Notes under the pieces: model-generated
The model's input: only the letters and a program-made list of their open reading frames with translations
Told to the model about the DNA's origin: nothing
The model's database searches: none
Program-made: the position numbers and the translations under genes
Assembly: GCA_016838885.1 (NCBI GenBank)
Contig: JAEKNW010000265.1
Span: 1 to 42,000, forward strand
Length of the DNA: 42,000 bases
Direction of reading: 5' to 3'
Source of the DNA: Candidatus Cloacimonadota bacterium
Lineage (GTDB): Bacteria; Cloacimonadota; Cloacimonadia; Cloacimonadales; JAFGVF01
Part shown: positions 17,493 to 25,422 of the stretch, piece by piece
Position numbering within the stretch: the first letter of the stretch is position 1
Layout: each line of letters begins with the position of its first letter

Positions 17493-17813
17493 TTAAAATA
17501 ATCCTGGTATCTTCATGCCACCTGTGATATCCGCCATTGATGATTCACTGTCTTTTGCTACTTGCTCAAAACCATCTTTTAAGGCTGCTAAAATTAAATC
17601 TTCTAACATTTCAACATCATCAGGATCTATTACTTCTGGATCTATTTTAACTGATTTAACTTCATATTTTCCATTCATCTCAACGCGCACCATACCACCA
17701 CCGGAAGTAGCTGAATAGACCTTGTTTTCCATCTCTTCTTGTGCTTTCTGCAAATCTTTTTGCATCTTTTGAGCTTTCTTCATTAGCTGTTTCATATTTC
17801 CACCTGGGAACAT
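17493..17813 (-). CDS. ybaB: YbaB/EbfC nucleoid-associated protein
   Basis: Small DNA-binding dimer, usually encoded next to recR. A basic helical N-terminus (MKQLMKKAQKMQKDLQKAQEEM) leads into VYSATSGGGMVRVEMNGKYEVKSVKIDPEVI, the conserved core, and a C-terminal helix ending in GMKIPGLF. I start at ATG 17813 because AAGGAG lies 6 nt before it; a TTG at 17831 in frame has no such site. That gives 106 residues. A promoter (17870-17843) lies directly upstream, so it heads the ybaB-recR-ribE-lipoprotein operon. Confidence 0.95.
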   Translation of the reverse strand: MFPGGNMKQLMKKAQKMQKDLQKAQEEMENKVYSATSGGGMVRVEMNGKYEVKSVKIDPEVIDPDDVEMLEDLILAALKDGFEQVAKDSESSMADITGGMKIPGLF

Positions 17814-17842
17814 AAGCGACTCCTTAAACAATATTTTTTACA

Positions 17843-17870
17843 AATTTAATTTACTTCTAATAAAAGTCAA
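17843..17870 (-). promoter_or_regulatory. Promoter of the ybaB-recR-ribE operon
   Basis: Minus-strand TTGACT (17870-17865), 16-nt spacer, TAAATT (17848-17843), about 30 nt before the ybaB ATG. Confidence 0.6.
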
Positions 17871-17910
17871 TTGAAAAATCAAAAATGTGAGTTTTGGTAA
17901 ATCCTAAATA

Positions 17911-17938
17911 ATAAAAGAAAGGCTGAGAATTCCCAGCC
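17911..17938 (-). terminator. Rho-independent terminator of the CoA-transferase operon
   Basis: On the minus strand the stem GGCTG/CAGCC (17938-17921, interior centred on GAATTC) is followed by TTTCTTTTAT (17920-17911). It sits just after the atoA stop and ahead of the ybaB promoter, so it insulates the two minus-strand units. Confidence 0.75.
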
Positions 17939-17959
17939 CTGTTTAAATGTATAGTTTAA

Positions 17960-18631
17960 TTAAACATCAAATTCTTTAATATTATCAGCCACAATCAAGT
18001 CTGCTTCTGTGTGCTCAAGCACTTCTTCAACAGTTAAACCAGCTGCTATTTCTTCAAGAACTGCACCTTTTTCAGTAATTCTGATAAGAGCCATATCGGT
18101 AACAATGAGAGTTACTTTTCCTTTAGCAGTTAAAGGAAGAGTACAATCTTTTAAAATTTTTGAGTTACCGTGTTTATCGCAGTGTTCCATAGCGACAACA
18201 ACATTTTTAGCACCTGTAACTAAATCCATAGCTCCTCCCATTCCGGGAACCATTTTGCCGGGAATCATCCAGTTGGCAAGGTTACCTTTACCATCAACTT
18301 GAAGAGCACCAAGAACAGTCATATTCAAATGACCACCTCTAATAATAGCAAAACTGGTAGCTGAATCGAAGTAGCAGGCACCGGGTAAGGCAGTAATATG
18401 TCCTCCACCTGCATTTATTAAATCCTCATCTTGATTTTCTGGAGTTGGAGCTGAACCAACTCCCATAATCCCATTTTCACTTTGGAAATGAACAGTAATA
18501 CCTGCGGGGATATAATTTGCAACTAAAGTTGGGAGTCCGATTCCAAGATTTACAAAATCCTCATCATGAAGTTCCTGAGCAATTCGGTTAGCTATTAAAG
18601 CTCTTTTATAATTTTTATCATTTCTGTCCAT
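17960..18631 (-). CDS. atoA: 3-oxoacid/acetate CoA-transferase, beta subunit
   Basis: Small subunit of a family I CoA transferase that moves CoA between acyl-CoA and a carboxylate such as acetate, acetoacetate or butyrate. The catalytic glutamate is Glu52 in the conserved SENGIMG. The family stretches GGGHITALPGACYFDSATSFAIIRGGHLNMTVLGALQV and GKMVPGMGGAMDLV are both present (positions roughly 76-115 and 129-142). Start at ATG 18631 with GGGAGG upstream; it overlaps the alpha-subunit stop by one base (TAATG). Substrate preference is not decidable from sequence reading; scoB or atoA are equally fair names. Its presence fits a fermentative amino-acid metabolism. Confidence 0.92.
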   Translation of the reverse strand: MDRNDKNYKRALIANRIAQELHDEDFVNLGIGLPTLVANYIPAGITVHFQSENGIMGVGSAPTPENQDEDLINAGGGHITALPGACYFDSATSFAIIRGGHLNMTVLGALQVDGKGNLANWMIPGKMVPGMGGAMDLVTGAKNVVVAMEHCDKHGNSKILKDCTLPLTAKGKVTLIVTDMALIRITEKGAVLEEIAAGLTVEEVLEHTEADLIVADNIKEFDV

Positions 18632-19284
18632 TATGCCTCCCTCTTAACTAGATAATCAACAAAAACCCCGGGAGTAACAACTTCTTCAGGATTTAATTCG
18701 CCTACTTCAACTATTTCATCAACTTCAGCAATGGTGATATTTCCAGCCATTGCCATAATCGGATTACTGTTACGGGCTGTTTTATTATAGATTAGATTGC
18801 CAAGTTTATCAGCTTTGAAAGCTCTTACTAAGGCAAAATCAGCCTGGATTGGTTTTTCTAAAATATATAGTTTTCCATCAGCTTCAATTACAGGTTTTCC
18901 TTCTTGTGCCAAAGTTCCTAAACCTGTTTGGGTAAGAATACCACCTAAGCCAGCTCCTGCCGCCCTAACCCTTTCCATTAAAGTACCTTGAGGGACTAAT
19001 TCGATTTTAATCTCACCGGCATTCATTTGGGCTTGAATCTCTCTGTTGGTTCCTAAGTGAGAAACTTGAGCTGATTTTAACTGTTTGTTAGCAACTAATT
19101 TGCCAATTCCTCTATTTTCATAATCTGAAGCGATCACAATTGCATGTAAATCTTTCACATTGGCTTTCACTAATTCGTCAATTAATAGTTCAGGGGCTCC
19201 AACTGCAAGGAATCCACCAATCATAAGTCTATCATTGGGTTTAATCATCTCTGCAGCCTGTTTAGAAGTTATAACTTTTGCCAT
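18631..19284 (-). CDS. atoD: 3-oxoacid/acetate CoA-transferase, alpha subunit
   Basis: Alpha subunit partner of the next gene, forming the CoA-binding half of the enzyme. Family segments seen are DRLMIGGFLAVGAPELLID near the N-terminus, VPQGTLMERVRAAGAGLGG, and TQTGLGTLAQEGKPV. I start at ATG 19284 (MAKVITSKQAAEM), which has AGGAG 5 nt upstream, rather than TTG at 19314, giving 217 residues as usual for AtoD/ScoA. First gene of a two-gene operon with its own promoter (19342-19314) and terminator. Confidence 0.92.
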   Translation of the reverse strand: MAKVITSKQAAEMIKPNDRLMIGGFLAVGAPELLIDELVKANVKDLHAIVIASDYENRGIGKLVANKQLKSAQVSHLGTNREIQAQMNAGEIKIELVPQGTLMERVRAAGAGLGGILTQTGLGTLAQEGKPVIEADGKLYILEKPIQADFALVRAFKADKLGNLIYNKTARNSNPIMAMAGNITIAEVDEIVEVGELNPEEVVTPGVFVDYLVKREA

Positions 19285-19313
19285 CTTGACTCCTATTTTA
19301 ATGATTTTTTGCA

Positions 19314-19342
19314 ACTTAAATCTTTAAAGGTATTTTAGTCAA
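19314..19342 (-). promoter_or_regulatory. Probable promoter of the CoA-transferase operon
   Basis: Minus-strand TTGACT (19342-19337), 17-nt spacer, weak -10 TTAAGT (19319-19314). It lies 30 nt before the atoD ATG and directly abuts the MITE-like repeat that begins at 19364. Confidence 0.45.
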
Positions 19343-19363
19343 TGAAAATCTTTTGGCTTTCTA

Positions 19364-19587
19364 GTGAACCCAGATAATGCAGGAGATTGTGTGAATAGCA
19401 CTATATTCTTCTGTAAAAGTAAGCTACATGATTTTCATGAATATAGATATTATATGCCTTTTATGGATGCACCCCCTGTTTCCCCCTCAAAGAAGGGGAT
19501 TTTGCTAAAAGAATTTGTACTCATTACCTGTGATATGTAGCTTTAGCGAAGTATTACTAAAATTATAATACATCATTCGGGTTTAAA
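19364..19587 (-). mobile_element. MITE-like element, copy A (about 224 bp)
   Basis: Fills most of the 404-bp gap between atoD and ftsY. Read on the minus strand, it starts with the TTTAAACCCGAATGATG terminus at 19587 and ends at 19364 with a degraded inverted terminus (CTGCATTATCTGGGTTCAC). It matches the element at 38255-38485 along its whole length, including shared internal blocks (CTTCGCTAAAGCTAC, TTCTTTTAGCAAAAT, ACAGGGGGTGCATCCATAAA, AAAGGCATATAATAT, ATATAGTGCTATTC). No coding capacity. Its ends have diverged most, suggesting an old copy. Confidence 0.8.
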
Positions 19588-19622
19588 AAATACTAAAAAT
19601 TAAAAATAAAAAATATTTTCTA

Positions 19623-19650
19623 TTGACTTTAAAATAAGTTCACTTATAAT
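19623..19650 (+). promoter_or_regulatory. Promoter of the ftsY run
   Basis: TTGACT (19623-19628), 16-nt spacer, perfect TATAAT (19645-19650). The predicted transcription start is near 19657, so the ftsY leader is about 30 nt. Confidence 0.82.
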
Positions 19651-19688
19651 GACATAAAATAATTGTTATTCTGTTGAGGAGCTTAGTA

Positions 19689-20615
19689 ATGTTTAAATTT
19701 GTAAAAAAGCTGAAGGATAAATTAGCTACTACTAAAAATAATTTCATAGGAAAGATCGCTGAAGCAGTTAATTTGCGAGGCGTAGTTGATGAGGAACTAT
19801 TAGAGCAATTAGAAGAGATCTTGCTTCAGGGTGATACCGGGGTAGAGATGACTACGAAAATTATAGATCAATTGCGAGATGAGATAAGAATTAATAAAAT
19901 TAAAGATACTGAAGTAGTTCAGGAGATAATAAAGAATATCATGACTGAAGAGTTAATGTCAGGATATGAAGAAAATGAAGAAGTTTTTGTCATGACTGAT
20001 AAAAAGCCATACATAATACTATTTATTGGGGTGAATGGAGTTGGTAAGACGACTACTATTGGAAAATTAGCTAAGAGATTCTATGATGATGGGAAATCTG
20101 TGTTAATGGTTGCCGGTGATACCTTTAGGGCTGCTGCTGTTGAACAATTAGCTATTTGGTCAGACAGGGCAAAGGTTGATATTATCAAGCAAGCACAAGG
20201 AGCAGACCCATCTGCTGTAGTGTTTGATGGGATTAAATCAGCAATTGCTAAGAATAAAGATGTGGTGATGATTGACACAGCAGGAAGGCAACACAATCGC
20301 GCTAATTTAATGAAAGAGTTAGAGAAGATTTATAGAACTATCCAGAAAGTATCTCCTGAGGGTCCTCATGAAGTATTTTTAGTATTAGATTCAACAACAG
20401 GGCAAAATGCAGTTAATCAAGCCCAAACATTTAATGGGATAGTACCTTTAACAGGTTTAGTTTTAACAAAACTTGATGGTACAGCCAAAGGTGGTATTAT
20501 CCTAAATATTAAAAAAGTACTCAACATACCTGTCAAATTGATAGGAGTTGGGGAAGGAATAGATGATTTACAAGATTTTGATGCCAAAGAATTTGTCAGA
20601 GCAATGTTTACCTAA
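19689..20615 (+). CDS. ftsY: Signal recognition particle receptor FtsY
   Basis: SRP GTPase that docks ribosome-SRP complexes at the membrane for co-translational insertion. The NG domain is complete: helical N domain in the first 100 residues, P-loop GVNGVGKTTTIGKLA at about 114-128, DTFRAAAVEQL at about 144-154, the DTAGR G3 motif and TKLDGTAKGG near the C-terminus. There is essentially no acidic A domain, only a short MFKFVKKLKDKL helix, giving a compact 308-residue protein. Start at ATG 19689 (GAGGAG, 7 nt spacer) rather than TTG 19674. It heads a plus-strand run with xseB, ispA and dut. Confidence 0.97.
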   Translation: MFKFVKKLKDKLATTKNNFIGKIAEAVNLRGVVDEELLEQLEEILLQGDTGVEMTTKIIDQLRDEIRINKIKDTEVVQEIIKNIMTEELMSGYEENEEVFVMTDKKPYIILFIGVNGVGKTTTIGKLAKRFYDDGKSVLMVAGDTFRAAAVEQLAIWSDRAKVDIIKQAQGADPSAVVFDGIKSAIAKNKDVVMIDTAGRQHNRANLMKELEKIYRTIQKVSPEGPHEVFLVLDSTTGQNAVNQAQTFNGIVPLTGLVLTKLDGTAKGGIILNIKKVLNIPVKLIGVGEGIDDLQDFDAKEFVRAMFT

Positions 20616-20624
20616 GGAAAGATT

Positions 20625-20840
20625 ATGGAAAAGAAAATTATTGAACCAAAGAATTATGAGACTGCTGTGAAAGAACTTAACACCATAGTTCAACAGATAG
20701 AAGAATCTGATTTATCTCTAGAGAAAATGATAGAGTTATATGAAAAAGGTAAGCTATTATTAGCTTATTGCGAAAAACAGTTAAATAGATTTGAAGAGAA
20801 AATTGAGGTAATTAACCGTAAGAATCAGGAGACTTTTTAA
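20625..20840 (+). CDS. xseB: Exodeoxyribonuclease VII small subunit
   Basis: Small helical subunit that binds XseA to form the ExoVII single-strand nuclease. The 71-residue protein shows the family pattern YETAVKELNTIVQQIEESDLSLEKMIELYEKGKLL (about 12-46), followed by a second helix LAYCEKQLNRFEEKIEVI. It has an AAGGAAAG ribosome-binding site. Adjacent to ispA, as in many bacteria (xseB-ispA), which supports the call; xseA is not in the window. Confidence 0.93.
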   Translation: MEKKIIEPKNYETAVKELNTIVQQIEESDLSLEKMIELYEKGKLLLAYCEKQLNRFEEKIEVINRKNQETF

Positions 20841-21737
20841 ATGGCAAATCAAAAATCAATGATGATTAAAAGGGATATTAGAGAGAAGAGAGAAATTGTG
20901 AATATCATTTTGGATAGATTCCTACCACGAAAAGATGAGTATCCTAAGCAGATTCACAAAGCTATCAGACACACCCTTTTCGCAGGTGGTAAGAGAATTA
21001 GACCTTACTTAACCCTATCAATTTATTCTTTATTCGATAATGATTATTCTAAGGTGAAATATCTTGCAGGTGCTATAGAGTTACTTCACACATATACTCT
21101 GATTCATGATGATTTGCCGGAAATAGATAATGATGATATGCGCAGAGGTAAGCCTAGTTGCCATGTTCTTTATGGCTCGGATATTGCCTTGTTAGCGGGT
21201 GATGCTCTTTTAGTTTCAGCCTTTGAGCTATTGGCAGATTCACCTTTTACAGATGAAGAAAAAATCATGTATATTAAAGAATTAGCAAGTATCGCAGGTT
21301 CTGAAGGTGTTATCTCAGGTCAGATGAACGATATTCAAAACGAAAATAAAAAAGTTACTAAAAAAACTTTAGAATATATCCATGAAAATAAGACTGCTAA
21401 AATGCTAAATTTAGCAGTTAGATTTGGTTGCTTAGCTGCAAATGCTCCTCAAGAAGATATGGAGAGGCTAGACAAGTATGCTTCTAAGATAGGATTAGCC
21501 TTTCAGATAGTTGATGATATTTTAGATGTTGAAGGCAATCCAGCCCTTTTAGGTAAAACTATTGGCAAAGATGCCGAGGTCCAGAAAGCTACTTTTCCTG
21601 CCTTATATGGTCTTGATAAATCACATGAAATGGCAGAAAAATTAATTGCTAGTGCTCAGAAAATCTTAACTCATTATGGAGAAAAAGCTGAAAAACTATC
21701 CTTGTTAACTGACTTTATTCTCACCAGAAAGTTCTAA
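20841..21737 (+). CDS. ispA: Short-chain polyprenyl (farnesyl/geranyl) diphosphate synthase
   Basis: Prenyltransferase that condenses IPP with allylic diphosphates to make FPP or a close product for undecaprenyl and quinone precursors. Seen: GGKRIRP substrate loop at 49-55, first Asp-rich motif DDLPEIDNDDMRRGKP at 90-105 (with the two-residue insertion of bacterial type enzymes), and second motif FQIVDDILD at 221-229. Length 298 is typical. The ATG follows the xseB stop with no gap, and the stop overlaps dut by one base. Exact chain length cannot be read with certainty. Confidence 0.94.
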   Translation: MANQKSMMIKRDIREKREIVNIILDRFLPRKDEYPKQIHKAIRHTLFAGGKRIRPYLTLSIYSLFDNDYSKVKYLAGAIELLHTYTLIHDDLPEIDNDDMRRGKPSCHVLYGSDIALLAGDALLVSAFELLADSPFTDEEKIMYIKELASIAGSEGVISGQMNDIQNENKKVTKKTLEYIHENKTAKMLNLAVRFGCLAANAPQEDMERLDKYASKIGLAFQIVDDILDVEGNPALLGKTIGKDAEVQKATFPALYGLDKSHEMAEKLIASAQKILTHYGEKAEKLSLLTDFILTRKF

Positions 21738-22171
21738 TGAAAATAGAAGTTAAGAAAATCTCAGACAAGGCAGTAATGCCCAAAAAGTATTCAGAACATG
21801 CTGCCGGTTATGATATTTGTGCATGTCTAGATAAATCTATAATTCTTGAGCCAACCAGTGTAATATTAGTTCCAACAGGTCTATCAATTGCTATCGAAGC
21901 TGGTTATGAAGTCCAGGTTAGACCCCGAAGTGGATTAGCCTTAAATCACCAAATTGGGGTGTTAAATTCACCTGGAACCATTGATCCTGATTATAGGGGA
22001 GAGGTTAAGGTTATTCTCTTCAATTTTGGTAAAGAACCTTTTGCTATAACTCATGGAATGAGAATTGCCCAAATGGTAATCAGTAAATTTGAGAGTCCAT
22101 TATGGGAAGTGGTTGATGACTTAAATTCTACTACTAGAGGTGAAGGTGGATTTGGACATACTAGTGTATAA
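21737..22171 (+). CDS. dut: dUTP diphosphatase
   Basis: Hydrolyses dUTP to dUMP, keeping uracil out of DNA and feeding dTMP synthesis. The trimeric dUTPase motifs are all present: AAGYDICA (22-29), RPRSGLAL (62-69), GTIDPDYRGEV with catalytic Asp83 (80-90), RIAQMVI and the C-terminal RGEGGFGHTSV arm that closes the active site. Length 144 is standard. ATG overlaps the ispA stop (TAATG). End of the compact ftsY-xseB-ispA-dut block; a 170-nt gap follows. Confidence 0.97.
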   Translation: MKIEVKKISDKAVMPKKYSEHAAGYDICACLDKSIILEPTSVILVPTGLSIAIEAGYEVQVRPRSGLALNHQIGVLNSPGTIDPDYRGEVKVILFNFGKEPFAITHGMRIAQMVISKFESPLWEVVDDLNSTTRGEGGFGHTSV

Positions 22172-22181
22172 TTTATAATTG

Positions 22182-22231
22182 TTGAGTCGTTGATTTTATA
22201 AGGTAGCCTTTTAATTTCCCTCATTGGAGGG
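22182..22231. other. Short hairpin and shared intergenic motif
   Basis: In the 170-nt gap after dut, 22182-22196 is the reverse complement of AAATCAACGACTCAA, one base from the 15-mer at 399-413. CCCTC-ATTG-GAGGG forms a hairpin at 22218-22231. It has no T-run on the plus strand, so I do not call it a terminator for dut. It may be a fragment of an intergenic repeat. Confidence 0.4.
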
Positions 22232-22341
22232 AGTGCCGACATGCGTGGTGATTAACCAAAAACTTGAAAGAAAGATTAATGACTGAGTATAATAAAAAAT
22301 AGAAGAAAATAAAAAAAAATAAATATAGATTGAGGAAAGAG

Positions 22342-23250
22342 ATGGAAACCCAAGAGATGATTAATGAGATAAATAGATTGAAGAAAGAGAAAAATGTAGT
22401 AATTTTAGCCCATAATTATGTAACTTTAGATGTTCAGGATATAGCTGATTTTGTAGGAGATTCCTTGCAGTTATCCATCGAGGCAAGCAAAGTTAAAGCT
22501 GATATTATTTTATTTTGTGGAGTTAGGTTCATGGCAGAGACTGCTAAAATATTATCTCCTCAAACAAAAGTTTTATTACCTGTTGAAGATGCAGGTTGTC
22601 CTATGGCTGATATGATAACAGGTGAGCAATTGAGACAGTTTAAAAACAATCATCCAAACGCTCTTGTGATGTGTTATGTGAATTCTACTGCAGAAGTTAA
22701 GGCGGAGAGTGATATTTGTTGCACCTCTTCCAATGCTGTTAAGATTATCGAGACTTTACCTAGAGATCAGAAAATACTCTTCGTACCAGACCAAAATCTA
22801 GGCACTTATGCAGCCCATCAAACTAAAAGACATATAATAGTCTGGGATGGCTATTGTCCTGTTCATCATATCAAGATGACTAAACAAGATGTCTTGGATA
22901 TGAAGAAACAATATCCAAAACACAAGTTGTTGGTTCATCCCGAATGCCCAACAGAAATAATTAAATATGCTCATGTTGTCGCTTCTACTAAGGGAATGGC
23001 TGATTATGCAAAAGAACACGATAATCTCATTATTGGAACTGAAGTTGGCCTATTTGAGCAGATCAAACGCGACAACCCTGATAAAAGTATTCTCCCTTTA
23101 GCAAGCAAAGCAATCTGTGTTAATATGAAGAAAATCCATTTAAAAGATGTGTTGACAAGTTTGCAAACAGAACAGTATGAAATCACTCTTTCTGAAGAGC
23201 TAAGAAAAGCTGCGAAAAAGAGTATTGATGCAATGTTGAAACTATCTTAA
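22342..23250 (+). CDS. nadA: Quinolinate synthase
   Basis: Iron-sulfur enzyme that condenses iminoaspartate with dihydroxyacetone phosphate to quinolinate for NAD synthesis. Clear family marks are VVILAHNYVTLDVQDIADFVGDSL (about 20-43), CGVRFMAETAK, DAGCPMADM, and VHPECPTEI, which supply the cluster cysteines, plus DQNLGTYAA. Start at ATG 22342 (GAGGA just upstream) rather than TTG 22330; 302 residues, the length of the shorter archaeal/thermophile-type NadA. nadB and nadC are not in the window. Its stop overlaps the next gene (TAATG). Confidence 0.96.
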   Translation: METQEMINEINRLKKEKNVVILAHNYVTLDVQDIADFVGDSLQLSIEASKVKADIILFCGVRFMAETAKILSPQTKVLLPVEDAGCPMADMITGEQLRQFKNNHPNALVMCYVNSTAEVKAESDICCTSSNAVKIIETLPRDQKILFVPDQNLGTYAAHQTKRHIIVWDGYCPVHHIKMTKQDVLDMKKQYPKHKLLVHPECPTEIIKYAHVVASTKGMADYAKEHDNLIIGTEVGLFEQIKRDNPDKSILPLASKAICVNMKKIHLKDVLTSLQTEQYEITLSEELRKAAKKSIDAMLKLS

Positions 23251-23888
23251 TGATTAATGCTTTCTGGTTAGAAGAAAATACTTCTTTAGTAAAATTACCT
23301 GATGGGTCTTCACTCTATCAACACAGGCAAGGACAAAAGATATCATCCGATAATCAATTCTTTAATGATCATTTGATTGAAAGATTTAGTAATCAAAATG
23401 GCCAAGTTAAGAGAGTATTAGAACTCGGTGTCGGAAATGGTATTAACGTAATTATTCTTAAAAAAAAGTTTCCTGACTGGACGATAACAGGGATTGAGAT
23501 TGATTCTGAACAAGCTCAACTGGCTTCTTATAACTGTAAGGTACAGAATCTTGGTATAGTTATAATTAATGAGGACTTAAGAGACTTAAAAAATGAAGAT
23601 AACTATGATTTAATCATAGCAAATCCTCCCTATATAAAGATGGGAAGTGGGAAGCTATCTGCACATGAAAGAACTAATATTGCAAAATTTGAGTTGACTT
23701 GTACCATGGAAGATCTAATATTGGCAATAAAGAGAAATCTCTCTGATGCTGGTGAGGCATGGCTACTTTATAAGCAGGAAAGAGAAGAGGATTTACGCGA
23801 AAACATTAATCAATCAAATTTAGAAGTAATTGATATTATGAAAAAAGGAAAAATAATTATTGTAGGATTAAAACATGTTGCAAGTTAA
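23250..23888 (+). CDS. SAM-dependent methyltransferase (TrmN6/HemK-like)
   Basis: Class I methyltransferase with motif I VLELGVGNGINV (56-67), acidic end of strand 2 IEID (82-85) and the catalytic IANPPYIK (123-130). This NPPY type acts on exocyclic amino groups of adenine, guanine or glutamine. The N-terminal region lacks the PrmC helical domain. The sequence between motif I and NPPY and the early LPDGSSLYQHRQGQKISSDN segment resemble tRNA1(Val) A37 N6-methyltransferase, so a tRNA or rRNA substrate is my guess. It overlaps nadA by 1 nt and the FtsE-like gene by 14 nt. Confidence 0.8.
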   Translation: MINAFWLEENTSLVKLPDGSSLYQHRQGQKISSDNQFFNDHLIERFSNQNGQVKRVLELGVGNGINVIILKKKFPDWTITGIEIDSEQAQLASYNCKVQNLGIVIINEDLRDLKNEDNYDLIIANPPYIKMGSGKLSAHERTNIAKFELTCTMEDLILAIKRNLSDAGEAWLLYKQEREEDLRENINQSNLEVIDIMKKGKIIIVGLKHVAS

Positions 23889-24468
23889 TGATTTAGAGAT
23901 AATTAAAAATAAACGAATAATCTTAGAAGTCCCAGAGTTGACTCTAGAAAGCTCAACTATTAATGCCTTGGTAGGAGAGGAGAAATCCGGAAAGAGCTTG
24001 TTAACTAGAGTGATTCATGGTTTATATCCAGATTATCGAGGAGTTATCGAATTTCATAATTATGATAAAGACAAGTGTAATTCTTATCTAATAACAAAAG
24101 ATGTAATATTGCTAACTAAAGCTACTATATCAGATAATTTTGCTATATGCTCAAAACAGCAATATGAGTTGATTAGTGAATACTCGAATTTGGCAGGCTT
24201 AGAGAATGATATTGAGAGAGATATCACAGACTTATCTTACTACAAACAGAAATTAGTTGAGTTAGTTATAGCTTGTGGGGTAAATCCACTGATATTGATT
24301 ATTGATGATTTCGATAAGTATTTTGGTGCTCAAAGTTTAATTCTTGCCGGAAAAGTATTATCGAAATACAAAACTGGTGGAGGTATTGTATTACTTACTT
24401 CCAATCTCAAGATACCTGAGATGGATTCCACTTACAAAATAGAAAATAGCAAGGTATTAAAAGCATGA
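23875..24468 (+). CDS. Degenerate ABC ATPase, FtsE-like
   Basis: ABC-type nucleotide-binding protein (197 residues) directly ahead of an FtsX-like permease. Walker A is kept (GEEKSGKS, 34-41) and a Walker B strand is visible (LILIID, 139-144). However, the signature is LSYYK instead of LSGGQ (120-124), the catalytic Glu after Walker B is Asp145, and the H-loop histidine is replaced (TSN, 175-177). It is thus likely to bind ATP but hydrolyse it poorly or not at all. Its gene overlaps both neighbours (14 nt and 4 nt), so it is translated with the permease. The frame is open and the codon use matches neighbours, so this is not a pseudogene. Confidence 0.75.
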   Translation: MLQVNDLEIIKNKRIILEVPELTLESSTINALVGEEKSGKSLLTRVIHGLYPDYRGVIEFHNYDKDKCNSYLITKDVILLTKATISDNFAICSKQQYELISEYSNLAGLENDIERDITDLSYYKQKLVELVIACGVNPLILIIDDFDKYFGAQSLILAGKVLSKYKTGGGIVLLTSNLKIPEMDSTYKIENSKVLKA

Positions 24469-25421
24469 AACAGAGATTTATAACCCTGAATTCTGTTATA
24501 ATAATCCTTTTTACTTTGCTGCTCTTAGCTCATATAAATTATTTTAAACTAAAAGATTTAGCAATTGGTGAAACTGCTATTAATGAGCTCAATCTCAGGG
24601 AAAATGAAAATTTACAAAAACTTACTTCTATAAAATTTACAGTATATAATACAAGAACAAACGACCTTAATCAAATCAGAAATGATATAATGGCAATTTT
24701 TCAAGAATCCGATTTTAGCAGCATAACTATTCTTCCAAAAGCTGCTTTTATTGATTCATTATTGCACGATAGTAAGCTCAAAGATTATATCTCTAACACA
24801 AATTTTACCAAATATAATCAGTCCTTGATTAATAAAATGAAACTCTATTCTCCTAATGAGTTACTAATTTCTTTTCTCCCCAAGAAGCAGACAATTGACC
24901 AGATTCACTCTATTAACGAGTATTTACAAGACAACGGATATATTCTTATTAGTGATGGAAATATCCCTGCCATAAAATCTGACATCAAACACTACTATTT
25001 TAATAAAGCAATGTTCGAAGAATTAGAAGGAGAATTATCTGAGCTAACAGGGAAAAAATATAACTTACAGGGATTCAAAGCTAGTAATCGAATAATCGAA
25101 ATTGCTTTCTTGATAGTAATAATGATTTTTGCATCTATCTTTGTTCAGCTATTAGATTATTATTTACTAAAAGCCAATTTAGAGAGATTCAAATTCCTCT
25201 TGAAAGGCCATATAAATCCAAGAAAGTATCTGAAAACAGTGATTTTACTCAAGTCAATAAGTTTGGCTTTAATCTTCCTATGTAGCATTTTATGGTTAAT
25301 ACGTGGACTATTAGTAAAAAATAACTCATTAATAGAACCTTTCTTTGTTGTTTTGCTGGCTTTCACAGCCTTAGTCAACATCGTAGTTTATGTGATAAAG
25401 AAGGAAAAGGTTAATTTATAA
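24465..25421 (+). CDS. ftsX: FtsX-like membrane protein
   Basis: Four predicted transmembrane segments arranged 1+3: about 11-29, then a roughly 180-residue extracytoplasmic domain, then about 212-234, 258-278 and 290-308. This is the FtsX topology (short N-terminus, one periplasmic loop, three helices) and the gene follows an FtsE-like ATPase by a 4-nt overlap. FtsX signals to peptidoglycan hydrolases at the septum. The sequence itself is divergent; I could not recognise the classic FtsX C-terminal motif, so the name rests on topology and context. pgsA follows by 1 nt, fitting an envelope/division cluster. Confidence 0.68.
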   Translation: MKQRFITLNSVIIILFTLLLLAHINYFKLKDLAIGETAINELNLRENENLQKLTSIKFTVYNTRTNDLNQIRNDIMAIFQESDFSSITILPKAAFIDSLLHDSKLKDYISNTNFTKYNQSLINKMKLYSPNELLISFLPKKQTIDQIHSINEYLQDNGYILISDGNIPAIKSDIKHYYFNKAMFEELEGELSELTGKKYNLQGFKASNRIIEIAFLIVIMIFASIFVQLLDYYLLKANLERFKFLLKGHINPRKYLKTVILLKSISLALIFLCSILWLIRGLLVKNNSLIEPFFVVLLAFTALVNIVVYVIKKEKVNL

Positions 25422-25422
25422 T

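Noticed and set aside
22218-22231. Terminator after dut
   Set aside because: The stem is only 5 bp and no T-run follows on the plus strand.
23875-24468. FtsE-like gene as a pseudogene
   Set aside because: The frame is uninterrupted, with overlapping neighbours and normal codon use; the motif losses look like divergence, not decay.
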